The translations under genes and the position numbers were made by a program. Shown here one piece after another: positions 11,241-18,755 of a stretch of 64,000 bases of DNA (positions within the stretch are counted from its first letter, which is position 1; each line of letters starts with the position of its first letter). The stretch covers positions 62,001-126,000 of the forward strand of contig NZ_BNBO01000011.1 of NCBI RefSeq assembly GCF_014655955.1, in the 5' to 3' direction. Under the pieces are notes generated by a model. The model was not told where the DNA came from. It saw only the letters and a list, made by a program, of their open reading frames with translations, and did no database searches. Origin of the DNA: Kitasatospora indigofera. GTDB lineage: Bacteria > Actinomycetota > Actinomycetes > Streptomycetales > Streptomycetaceae.

Positions 11241-11750
11241 ATGAACCGTGACTCGATCGGCGTCGGCCTCGGCGACGGCCTCCCCGGAGGCCCCCGTCCC
11301 GGCCGGCCCACCCGCAGCCCGGCAGGCAACCCCGCGTACGTGCTGACCGAGGACACCCCGGTCTACGTCATCTCGGTCGCCGCCGAGCTCTCCGGCCTGC
11401 ACCCGCAGACCCTGCGCCAGTACGACCGGCTCGGCCTGGTCTGCCCCGACCGGACGGCCGGGCGCGGCAGGCGCTACTCCGCCCGGGACATCCAGCAGCT
11501 GCGCGAGGTGCAGCGGCTGTCCCAGGACGAGGGCATCAACCTGGCCGGGATCAAGCGCATCATCGAGCTGGAGAACCAGGTCGCCGCGCTGCAGTCGCGG
11601 ATCACCGAGCTGGCCGATTCCCTGGAAGGCGCCGCGAGCGCGCTCCAGCAGCGCGAGGCCGCCGTGCACGCCTCCTACCGCCGGGACCTGGTTCCGTACC
11701 AGCAGGTCACGCAGTCCAGCGCACTCGTGGTCTGGCGGCCGAAGCGGTAA
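11241..11750 (+). CDS. hspR: Heat-shock repressor HspR (MerR family)
   Basis: Represses the dnaK operon by binding HAIR sites, with DnaK acting as co-repressor in Streptomyces. 169 residues. A poorly conserved Gly/Pro-rich start (1-35) precedes the MerR winged helix (about 41-108: VYVISVAAELSGLHPQTLRQ, then YDRLGL and GRRYSARDI), a coiled-coil region (about 110-140) and a hydrophobic tail ending ALVVWRPKR. It is the last gene of the operon, 7 bases after dnaJ, so the operon encodes its own repressor. The exact start is uncertain because the first 35 residues add little; a downstream start would need another ribosome site, which I do not see. Confidence 0.95.
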   Translation: MNRDSIGVGLGDGLPGGPRPGRPTRSPAGNPAYVLTEDTPVYVISVAAELSGLHPQTLRQYDRLGLVCPDRTAGRGRRYSARDIQQLREVQRLSQDEGINLAGIKRIIELENQVAALQSRITELADSLEGAASALQQREAAVHASYRRDLVPYQQVTQSSALVVWRPKR

Positions 11751-11773
11751 AGCCGGCATTGTCATGGGCAGGT

Positions 11774-11804
11774 CGCCGACGGTCTATTCCACCGACCGTC
11801 GGCG
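11774..11804 (+). terminator. Terminator of the dnaK operon
   Basis: A perfect 11-bp inverted repeat (11774-11784 and 11794-11804) with a 9-base loop, 24 bases after the hspR stop. Confidence 0.75.
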
Positions 11805-11984
11805 GCCTTCGGCCGTTCCCGAACTTGTTCTGCGCACAACATCTTTCTTGCTCTCCACACCGAAAAGCCGGATCGTGGACGGTAGTGCCAAGCGTCAACT
11901 CCTATACGGTATTCACTGGTATCAGGGTGGGTGAGTACGGCCGATCTTCCAACTATCGGCCTGGCGGGGGTCAAGGAGCCATAA

Positions 11985-13007
11985 ATGGGCGGCACCGATG
12001 AGCCAGGAGTGACCGAGGGCGGACTTGGCGTTCTGTCCGCGGGCGCCCGGACGCTCTACCTCTCGGCGGTCCGGTCGGGAGGCCGGCTGGTCCCGGCCGA
12101 GTCGGGTTGTGACGGCACCAGCCAGTTGCGCGAGCTGGTGGAGATCGGCCTGCTGGTCCCCGACATGGACGACCCCGGGGTCCTGGTGGCGGTCGACCCG
12201 CGGCAGCTGACGGCCGGCCTCTCGGCCGCCTGGCAGCGCAAGGCACTGGAGCTGCTCAGCCGGTCGATGGCCCTGCCCAGCGACTTCCAGCAGCTCAGCC
12301 AGGCCTACAGCGAGGTGGGTGCCGACCCCCGGGAGGGCGGCCCGGTCGAGCACCTGGTGGGCAAGACCGAGATCAACCAGCGGCTGTCGGCGCTCTTCGA
12401 GGGCAGCACCAAGGAGATACTCAGCGCCCAGCCCGGCGGCGGGGCCAGGTCGTTCCCCACGGAGGCGGCGATAGCGCTCGACGTGGGCATCCTGCGGCGC
12501 GGGGTGTCACGGCGGACCATCTACCAGCCGAGCACCCGCTACTCGGCGCCCACCAGGCACTACGTCACGGCGATGACGGCCGAGGGCGGCCAGGTCCGCA
12601 CCCTGGACGAGCCGTTCACCCGGCTGATGATCATCGACCGGACGGTGGCGGTCATCCCCGGCAGCGGCGACACGGAGCGGGCCGCCTTCATCCGGGACGA
12701 GGCCGTGATCGGCTACCTGCTGAGCCTCTTCGAGGGCTGCTGGGAGCGGGCCATACCCTTCCTCGGCAACGGGGACGTGCCGCCGGAGGTCGTGACCCGG
12801 CTGCGCCGCAACATCGTGCGGATGATGCTGCAGGGGGTCGGCCACCGGGTGATCGCCCGCAACCTGGGCCTCAGCGAGCGCACGCTGGCGCGGCACATCG
12901 CCGAGCTCCGTGAGGAGTACGACGCCGAGACCCTCTTCCAGCTGGGGTGGAAGCTCTCGGAGAGCTTCCACCGGCTGCCCGACGGTGACGGCGACCTCGA
13001 CGACTGA
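11985..13007 (+). CDS. LuxR-type transcriptional regulator with N-terminal TrmB/PLD-like sensor (copy 1)
   Basis: 340 residues. The C-terminal helix-turn-helix is at about 287-320 (VIARNLGLSERTLARHI, then AETLFQLGW). Residues about 20-100 look like a winged-helix or helical module. The middle (about 130-250) has the block DEPFTRLMIIDRTVAVIP, which resembles the degenerate phospholipase-D-like sensor fold of TrmB-type regulators. The ATG at 11985 has AAGGAG 6 bases upstream. A close paralogue sits at 14989-15966 and a decayed copy at 14332-14470. Its 3' end is only 15 bases from the convergent end of the small DLIWT peptide gene, which suggests, but does not prove, a functional link. The effector is unknown. 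Confidence 0.8.
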   Translation: MGGTDEPGVTEGGLGVLSAGARTLYLSAVRSGGRLVPAESGCDGTSQLRELVEIGLLVPDMDDPGVLVAVDPRQLTAGLSAAWQRKALELLSRSMALPSDFQQLSQAYSEVGADPREGGPVEHLVGKTEINQRLSALFEGSTKEILSAQPGGGARSFPTEAAIALDVGILRRGVSRRTIYQPSTRYSAPTRHYVTAMTAEGGQVRTLDEPFTRLMIIDRTVAVIPGSGDTERAAFIRDEAVIGYLLSLFEGCWERAIPFLGNGDVPPEVVTRLRRNIVRMMLQGVGHRVIARNLGLSERTLARHIAELREEYDAETLFQLGWKLSESFHRLPDGDGDLDD

Positions 13008-13022
13008 CCCGGTGCCCCGGGA

Positions 13023-13265
13023 TCACGTCCAGATGAGGTCGCCGGTCAGGGACTGCGTGGCGGGGCGGGGGGTGGCGACGGTCCAGATCAGGTCGCCGTC
13101 GCTCGCCGGTTGCGGGGCCGGCTGGGGCGCCACCGTGACGGTCTCGACCGGGTTGGCCGGGACGGACCGGTTCCAGATGAGGTCGGCGCTCGCCGGACCG
13201 GAGCCGACGAAAAGGGCCGCTCCGGCGAGGAGGGCCACGGTGACGAGACGACGCGCCTTGCGCAC
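13023..13265 (-). CDS. Small secreted peptide precursor with three DLIW(T/N) repeats
   Basis: 80 residues, family not recognised. Residues 1-27 are a clear Sec signal peptide (basic MRKARR, hydrophobic core, cleavage expected after GPASA). The predicted mature part is about 53 residues and contains the motif three times: DLIWN right at the cleavage site, GDLIWT in the middle and GDLIWT as the last six residues. The spacers are Pro/Ala/Thr/Val-rich. The corresponding DNA repeats (TCCAGATGAGGTCGCC and variants at 13028, 13082 and 13171) are well conserved. GTG start at 13265 has GAAGGAA 8 bases upstream. It converges on the LuxR gene and diverges from the deoxyribosyltransferase-like gene across a 31-bp near-palindrome. 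It could be a processed signalling peptide, a small cell-surface adhesive peptide or an antimicrobial precursor. Confidence 0.75.
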   Translation of the reverse strand: MRKARRLVTVALLAGAALFVGSGPASADLIWNRSVPANPVETVTVAPQPAPQPASDGDLIWTVATPRPATQSLTGDLIWT

Positions 13266-13676
13266 AAGACCACTTCCTTCAAGATCAGGCCTACATGACT
13301 ACTGCGGTTCACATTCGATCGACTGTGCCCGCCGTTGTCCAGGAACGGCAATCGATTCTGCCGGATTCCTGATCCTCAATCTTTCGAAGCGAAGCTAACT
13401 CTGGCAGACGGTCGGCGGCAGTAGTAGGGCGGGGGGCTGTCATCTCTCTGCCAGGCAGCCAGATGACACCGCGTGACAGTGGACGCCTTTGTGGTGCTTG
13501 TTGGACGATCAGCTCATGGTTTCCGCAGACCATACCAGGCATATCGCCACATATTGATCCGTCAACCAAAACTCAACACTGGCATCCGAATGCCGTGAGC
13601 GTCGGTCACCGCCAGCCCGAAAGCCCGCAGGCCGACCCGAGCCCCCGCTCCGGCCGGCCATTCCCCCGGAGTCGAC
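13266..13676. other. Divergent promoter region of the peptide and the deoxyribosyltransferase-like gene
   Basis: 411 bases, AT-richer than its surroundings especially around 13290-13400 and 13500-13600, as expected for promoters in this genome. Its main structure is the near-palindrome at 13438-13468. I see no believable coding frame. Confidence 0.6.
13438..13468. promoter_or_regulatory. 31-bp near-palindrome, candidate operator
   Basis: Two 15-base halves around a central A at 13453. The outer arms TGTCATCT / AGATGACA are perfect (8 bp) and the inner arms CTGCC / GGCAG are perfect (5 bp), with two mismatched positions between, so 13 of 15 positions pair. It lies in the middle of the divergent intergenic region. 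A binding site for one of the flanking LuxR-type regulators is the simplest explanation, but this is inference. Confidence 0.55.
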
Positions 13677-14303
13677 ATGAGTGAGCCCTACCAGCGCGAT
13701 CACGCCGGTCATGCCCCCGAGGGCCGGCGAGCCCGAGTGTTCCTCGCCGCGCCGTTGATGCGACTGACCGGGCCTGCCGACAGCGTGGTGACCCTGGCGA
13801 GCCGGACCAGGCTGACCACGCTCCGGTCCACGCTGCTGCGCAGCGGTGCCGCCGTGTACAGCGCCCACCACAGCGACGCCTGGACGGTGGCCGGCCGGGC
13901 GCCCGAGCCGCGGGTCCCCTCCGACTTCCGCGCGCTGCAGACCGCCGACCTGGTCTTCGCGTACGTCGGGGCGCCGCTCAGCGCCGGGGTCAGCCTGGAG
14001 CTCGGCTGGGCGTCGGCGCTGCGCAAGCCGGTCGTCCTGCTGGTCGACGAGGCGATCACGCACAACCCGCTGATCGCCACCATCGAGCAGGTCGCCCCCG
14101 TGCTGCCGCTCGTCTTCGACGACACCTGGTCGCAGGAGGCCCTGCGGCACACCGTGGAGACCGCGCTCGACTGGGCCGGCATGGCGCTCTCCCTGCGCGA
14201 GGGCTTCTGGACCGCCCCCGGCGAGCACTTCACCATCCCGCGCCAGCAGCCGCCGGCCGTCGGACCGTTCGACTTCTGGGCCACCGGCGCCGCGACCGGC
14301 TGA
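13677..14303 (+). CDS. Nucleoside 2-deoxyribosyltransferase-like protein
   Basis: 208 residues. The central part has the Rossmann-like pattern of the nucleoside 2-deoxyribosyltransferase superfamily: a first strand RVFLAAPL, then PSDFRALQTADLVFAYVGAP, then SAGVSLELGWASAL with the conserved Glu and KPVVLLVDE. Family enzymes act on the N-glycosidic bond of nucleosides or nucleotides. Some relatives are specialised hydrolases for modified nucleotides. The start ATG at 13677 has GGAG 6 bases upstream. The C-terminus (FWTAPGEHFTIPRQQP and beyond) is extra. It is not in a nucleotide-salvage context: neighbours are LuxR regulators and a secreted peptide, so it may make or destroy a signal molecule. 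That role is inference. Confidence 0.7.
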   Translation: MSEPYQRDHAGHAPEGRRARVFLAAPLMRLTGPADSVVTLASRTRLTTLRSTLLRSGAAVYSAHHSDAWTVAGRAPEPRVPSDFRALQTADLVFAYVGAPLSAGVSLELGWASALRKPVVLLVDEAITHNPLIATIEQVAPVLPLVFDDTWSQEALRHTVETALDWAGMALSLREGFWTAPGEHFTIPRQQPPAVGPFDFWATGAATG

Positions 14304-14331
14304 CCCCCGGCACCGGCTTCCGCACACCGGG

Positions 14332-14470
14332 TCACACCCCGGCTCCCCGCACCCGCCGGCCCGGCCGGAAGAGCCACTCGGCGCCGTACCGCTCCCGCAA
14401 CCCCGGGCGGCGGCCGGCAACCGCACGCTCGCCAGGCCCTCCCGACTGCTGATCACCCACCGGGTCACCC
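14332..14470 (-). pseudogene. Decayed 3' fragment of a third LuxR-type regulator
   Basis: Reading leftward, one frame gives GVTRWVISSREGLASVR, matching the recognition-helix region of the LuxR gene at 11985 (GVGHRVIARNLGLSERT). A second frame then gives LRERYGAEWLFRPGRRVRGAG, matching the C-terminus of the LuxR gene at 14989 (LRERHGAQTLFQLGWLMRGG), with a stop at the equivalent place. A single frameshift joins the two. The DNA itself aligns well with the 3' end of the 14989 gene. The rest of the gene is not recognisable upstream. It shows that this regulator family has duplicated and decayed locally. Confidence 0.65.
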
Positions 14471-14988
14471 CCCGGGACGGCAGCCGCCCGAACCGGACGC
14501 CGGCAGACCGCCCGCACCCGCTCCCGGTGCCGGGCACCACCCGGCGGCTCCGCGCGGCCCGCTGACCGCCCCGCGTGCGGCGCACCGGCAGGACACCGAC
14601 CGCCGGCAGGACGCCGATCACGCGCGGGACACCGATAACCGTCGGGACACCGGCGACCGTCGAGGCGGCGAAGACCGCCGGGACGGTGACCGCCGCCGGA
14701 AACCGCCGCACCGCCGTCCGAACCCGCACCGCCGTCCGAACCCGCAGTGCAGCCCGACCCCGCAGTGCCGTCCGAACCCGCAGTGCAGCCCGAACCTGGA
14801 CCGTCACTCCAACCCGTGCTGCCCGGCCGGGTGCCCGTGGCCCGGCGGGACGGCCGGGCAGCGCCGCCGTGCACGCCCGACGGCCGACCGCCCCCACCCG
14901 GGCGAGCCGCCGGTGGACCGGGTCCGGGCCGTGTGCCGTCCGTCCCGGCGTGCCGGTCCGGCCGTCCGGCGGGGTGGTGGCGGTGCGT
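14471..14988. other. Non-coding, degenerate stretch
   Basis: About 520 bases between the regulator remnant and the intact second regulator. It contains short imperfect repeats such as GGGACACCG and the 18-bp tandem array at 14707-14796. Open frames on both strands are Arg/Thr/Pro- or Gly-rich with no ribosome sites. It may be the eroded body of the third regulator. Confidence 0.5.
14707..14796. repeat. Five tandem 18-bp repeats
   Basis: Units of the form CGCA(CC/GT)GC(C/A)G(T/C)CCGA(A/C)CC repeat without gaps at 14707, 14725, 14743, 14761 and 14779. Two variants (CGCACCGCCGTCCGAACC and CGCAGTGCAGCCCGAACC) alternate. They lie in non-coding DNA and look like a small minisatellite. Confidence 0.8.
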
Positions 14989-15966
14989 TCACTCACCCCG
15001 GCCGCCCCGCATCAGCCAGCCCAGCTGGAAGAGCGTCTGGGCGCCGTGCCGCTCGCGCAGCCGCGCGATGTGGGCGGCCACGGTGCGCTCGCTGAGGCCG
15101 AGCCGGGTGGCCACCGCGCGCTGGGTGAGCCCGGTGGCGAGCAGGCGGCCGACGCGGTCGGCGGCCAGGCGGGCCGCCCCCTTCGCCGCCGCCGGCTCCC
15201 ACTCCACCGAGTCGGCCCGGGCCCAGTCGCGTTCGAACACCGCGACCAGGAAGGCCACGGCGGCGGGGTCGGAGATGAACGCGGCCCGGCTGTGGTCGTC
15301 GGCCGCGGGCACCACGGCGATCGACCGGTCGACGATGATCATCCGCTGGAAGGGCTCGTCCAGGACCCTCAGCCGGGCCCCGAGCCGGGTCACCTCCAGC
15401 GCGTAGTCGGCGGCGCTGCCGTCCAGGACGGCCGTCGGCTGGTACAACGTGCGCAGGCTCCGGCCGCTCAGCAGCAGGGGGACGTCCTGACGCAGCGCCA
15501 GCGCCATCGTGGTGGCCTCGCGGGTGCCGGGCTGCGCGGTGAGCAGCCCCTCCTGGCAGTCCGAGAGCAGCTCCGCGATCCGGTGCCGGATGGCCTCGCG
15601 GCCCTGGACCAGGGTGGTGTCACCCGGCTGGTCGGGCAGCCGGGGAACGGCGTCGTAGGCCTTCGTCAGGGTGTCCAGCGCGGTCGGCAGGCCCTCCGCG
15701 CGGACCAGCAACCGGGTCGCCTCGGAGCGGAGTTCGGCGCCGAGCCGGTCGGTGACGGCGCGCGGGCTGACCGCGTTGTACGAGGCGTCCACCGCGTTGG
15801 GCATCAGCAGGCCGGTGTCGAGGAGCTGCCGCAGGGCGGGCTCGGCCGCGGGCGCCACCGCGCTGACCGGTATCCGTCCGCCCTCGGCCAGGATCGCGAG
15901 GTACAGCTGGCGGGCCGCCTCGTCTGGCACGCCCGTGCCCTGGCCGGCCGTCGGATCCGCGGTCAC
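14989..15966 (-). CDS. LuxR-type transcriptional regulator with N-terminal TrmB/PLD-like sensor (copy 2)
   Basis: 325 residues and clearly paralogous to the gene at 11985. It shares the N-terminal helical module (AARQLYLAILAEGGRIPVSA), the middle block DEPFQRMIIVDRSIAVVP and the C-terminal helix-turn-helix AVATRLGLSERTVAAHIARL followed by GAQTLFQLGW. The GTG at 15966 is chosen because GGGAG lies 8 bases upstream; an in-frame ATG near 16022 has no such site. A perfect 12-bp palindrome CGATCATGATCG lies 35 bases upstream (16001-16012). No small peptide gene like that beside copy 1 is visible next to it. DNA-binding function is confident, ligand unknown. Confidence 0.8.
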   Translation of the reverse strand: MTADPTAGQGTGVPDEAARQLYLAILAEGGRIPVSAVAPAAEPALRQLLDTGLLMPNAVDASYNAVSPRAVTDRLGAELRSEATRLLVRAEGLPTALDTLTKAYDAVPRLPDQPGDTTLVQGREAIRHRIAELLSDCQEGLLTAQPGTREATTMALALRQDVPLLLSGRSLRTLYQPTAVLDGSAADYALEVTRLGARLRVLDEPFQRMIIVDRSIAVVPAADDHSRAAFISDPAAVAFLVAVFERDWARADSVEWEPAAAKGAARLAADRVGRLLATGLTQRAVATRLGLSERTVAAHIARLRERHGAQTLFQLGWLMRGGRGE

Positions 15967-16743
15967 TCGAACAACTCCCTGCCGGATGTCCCTCAACGTC
16001 CGATCATGATCGCAGGGCTCATGCATGTCCGCGATCAAGGACTCCGCCGCCGGCGGCCCCCCGGGCCGGTCGTGCGTCGGCACGCCCGGCCCCAGGGGCC
16101 CGCCGGTGAACGCCAAGCGCACGGCGCTTCCGGTGAGGCGGAGCAGCAACGCCTCACCGGTCCCGGAGCCGGGAAGCCATCACCACACATGGCTTCCCCC
16201 CGGTGCTCCTCCCCCGTGGGCGCCGGCACGGACGTACCGGGCGCACCCATGCGAAGAGCAAGTCGCCATCATCGGGCTGCGATTGCCCGGACGACTTGGC
16301 GTGTATCCACCATCACAGTGTGTCGGCCGGTGAACAAGTGGCGCCTGATTGCAGGTTTCCGCAAGTGCAGGAACTTGCAGATGACGACAGTGCGGCCCCG
16401 GGGGAAATTCACCGCGTTCCGCGCATTTCCGCATGCCGGTCCGACCGGCCGAACGGTCATTCGGTGCAGGAGTTCGCACGACACTACGCCTTCCCCCCCT
16501 CCGCGCGGATTTCCGCCACCGCCGGAGGGCCGCCCGGGGCCGCCGGCCGGCGGCCCCGGCGGCGATGCCCGGTCACCACCCGTACAGGCGTTGTTCCGGC
16601 GGTCGTCCCGGCGCCGTCGCGCGCCGTGGGCAGGGTGCTGCGTGTACGAGTCGGACGGCGGTGGAACGAAGTGGCGTCTCCGGGTCGGGAGTGGTTTGAT
16701 CCGGAGTGCTGTGCGTCATGTTCTGTGGGGGAGTGGGCTTTTC
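15967..16743. other. Long divergent intergenic region
   Basis: 777 bases between the second LuxR gene (leftward) and the LAETG surface protein gene (rightward). It contains a perfect palindrome CGATCATGATCG at 16001-16012, a 10-bp hairpin at 16171-16180/16189-16198, and a comparatively AT-rich part at about 16240-16480 where the promoters probably lie. No convincing small gene: frames of 70-100 codons exist but lack ribosome sites and typical composition. Confidence 0.5.
16171..16198. terminator. Hairpin in the 16-kb intergenic region
   Basis: A perfect 10-bp inverted repeat (arms GGGAAGCCAT / ATGGCTTCCC) with an 8-base loop CACCACAC. No gene ends next to it, so it may end a short untranslated transcript. 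Confidence 0.4.
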
Positions 16744-18402
16744 ATGGGGGACTCGCCGGTACGCCGGAGACCTTGGGCAGGCGGCGCCGCGACGGTGTTC
16801 TCGGTCGCGGCACTGGCGGGCGCGGCGGGCGCACTGCCCGCGCTGGCCGACAGCTCCCGGGCCTCGTTCACGGTGACCGCCGCCGCGCGCACCCTGGTCG
16901 CCCCGTCCGCCGGCGGCGAGGGCGGCTTCTCCGACCTGCTGGTCTCCTTCGCGGCCGACGACGGCAGCAGCCCGCTGGCCGGCGTCAAGATCGTCGTCGA
17001 CGGCCGGCAGCTGGCCCGCCTCGCGGAGCTGAGCCTCCCCGCGTCCTGCGCCTTCACCGACGCCGAGCACCTCCAAGCGCTCTGCGCACCGGGGGACTTC
17101 ACCGGCGGCGGGCACCTGACGCTGGGCGTCCGGGCCGCCCAGGGCGCGCAGGCCGGCGCGACCGGCAAGGTCCTCTTCAGCGTCACCGCCGGCAACGCCG
17201 TGGTGAACCACGCCGCCGGACGGGACGTCACCGAGGTGCGCGTCGGCGACGGCCCCCAGCTCTCCGTCGCCCGGCTGCCGGTCCTCACCCGGACGAAGCC
17301 GGGCACCGCCACCACCCTCACCACCGGCCTCACCAACCAGGGCGACCGCGACGCCCGCGGCGTCCTGCTGTGGTTCCGGATACCCGAGGGGTACGCCCCG
17401 GCGGCGGCCTTCGGGGACTTCGCCAACTGCCGCTACCCGGACCGCGGGGCCGGCCTGGTGCTCTGCCGCCTCGACGACACCGTGGTCCGCCCCGGCGAGG
17501 TGCTCCGCCCGTCCGTGCCGGTGACCCTGCTGGCCGGCGACGACCCGCGGGACGGGCGGTTCGAGTACGGCGCGGACGTCGCCGGCGGCCCGACGGACCG
17601 GCAGCTCACCGCCGCCCAGGGCGCCGGCCGGCCGGGCGCCGGGGCGCCGCTGACGCTGACCGCCGGCCCGGCCGGCGGCTTCGGCGACGAGGCCGCCTCC
17701 AGCTACCTGCAGACCGGCCGCCGGTACGCGCTGGCGGCCGTCGCCACCGATGTCACGGGTGTCCAGGGCGCGACCGTGCCGGCCACCTTCGCCCTGCGCA
17801 ACGACGGGGACGCGCCCGCGGCGGTCCGCGACGGGCGGACGGCGGACGGCGACCCGTCCGGGCTGCTGGTGAGCTTCCCGTCCGGGGTCCGGATCGCCGG
17901 CGCCCCGGCCGGCTGCGCCGGGCGGCCGGCCGAACCCACCGTCTTCCTGTGCGCCCGGACCCGGACCCTGGCGCCCGGGGAGTTCGAGGCCTACACCTTC
18001 CAGTTGCTGCTCGCCGAGCCGCTGGACCGGGCGCCCGGCCGGGCCTCGGTCGAGGGCCAGGCCCTCGCCGGCGCCGCCCTGTTCACCGTCACCTCCGGTG
18101 CGGCGCCGGCTCCCACCACGATCCGCAGCTGGACCGCCGAGCCCGGGCCCGCGCTGCGCGCCGTCGCCCCGGCCGTGGAGGAGACCGGCCCGGAGCCGTC
18201 CACGGGGCCGCCTGCCGCGGTGACCGTGGCCCCGGCAGCGCCGTCCCCGACCTCGCAGGGCTCCCTCGGCGCCGGCCTGGCCGAGACCGGCGGGGGCACC
18301 GGCGGGCTGTCGCTGGCCGCCACCGGCGGGCTCGCCGTGGGCCTGGGCCTGGGGCTGATCGGCCTGGCCGCCCGACGCCACTGGGCCGGCGGCCGGGGCT
18401 GA
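16744..18402 (+). CDS. Sortase-anchored cell-wall surface protein (LAETG)
   Basis: 552 residues. An N-terminal signal peptide (about 1-37, ending PALADS) leads to a long exported region with repeated beta-type segments (about 40-430) resembling DUF11/CARDB-like modules (TTLTTGLTNQGDRDARGVLL; TVPATFALRNDGDAPAAV). A Pro/Ala-rich spacer follows, then LAETG, a hydrophobic helix (LAVGLGLGLIGLAA) and basic tail RRHWAGGRG. LAxTG is the class E sortase motif of Streptomyces. The ATG at 16744 has GGGGGAG 10 bases upstream. The much longer open frame upstream has no start signals. Cys pairs in the exported part suggest disulfides. Its role on the cell surface is unknown. Confidence 0.8.
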   Translation: MGDSPVRRRPWAGGAATVFSVAALAGAAGALPALADSSRASFTVTAAARTLVAPSAGGEGGFSDLLVSFAADDGSSPLAGVKIVVDGRQLARLAELSLPASCAFTDAEHLQALCAPGDFTGGGHLTLGVRAAQGAQAGATGKVLFSVTAGNAVVNHAAGRDVTEVRVGDGPQLSVARLPVLTRTKPGTATTLTTGLTNQGDRDARGVLLWFRIPEGYAPAAAFGDFANCRYPDRGAGLVLCRLDDTVVRPGEVLRPSVPVTLLAGDDPRDGRFEYGADVAGGPTDRQLTAAQGAGRPGAGAPLTLTAGPAGGFGDEAASSYLQTGRRYALAAVATDVTGVQGATVPATFALRNDGDAPAAVRDGRTADGDPSGLLVSFPSGVRIAGAPAGCAGRPAEPTVFLCARTRTLAPGEFEAYTFQLLLAEPLDRAPGRASVEGQALAGAALFTVTSGAAPAPTTIRSWTAEPGPALRAVAPAVEETGPEPSTGPPAAVTVAPAAPSPTSQGSLGAGLAETGGGTGGLSLAATGGLAVGLGLGLIGLAARRHWAGGRG

Positions 18403-18755
18403 GCGGGCCGCGCCGAGCGGGCTGATCCGAGCGAACGGTGCCGAGCGAACGGTGCTGACCGGCCGGTCGGAGCGCCGGCCGGCCCCGGCCCGTCGACCTC
18501 CGGGTGCCCGGTGGCGCCGCCGCCCGCCGGAGGTCCGGTGACCTCGGCCGCAGCTGGAATTGCCGGCGGCCCGGGATTTCCTCCCCGGGGAGTACGGGAG
18601 GTTCCCGTTTCACCGTCCTCGCCGGAATTCCGGCCGGTGTCCGGCATTCCGAACGGCGGTGGCCGCCCGCCTGCCCGGAGGAATTCCCGCGGAAGCGGCC
18701 GGCGCCGGCGCAATTCCCCGGCGCGGCCGTGCGGGGTGCGGCCCGGCCGCCCGTC
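18403..18755. other. Intergenic region between convergent genes
   Basis: 353 bases where the surface protein gene and the HPP gene converge. It holds short direct repeats (GCCGAGCGAACGGTG twice near 18410-18455) and a GC-rich dyad around 18459-18482 (CCGGCCGGTCGG...CCGGCCGG) that may be the shared terminator. From 18555 the sequence is richer in AATTCC motifs. No gene is supported. Confidence 0.45.

Noticed and set aside
14575-18402. A single open frame of over 1200 codons on the + strand
   Set aside because: Only the part from 16744 has a ribosome site, signal peptide and normal composition; upstream it crosses the antisense of the second LuxR gene and repeat DNA and is open only because of GC bias.
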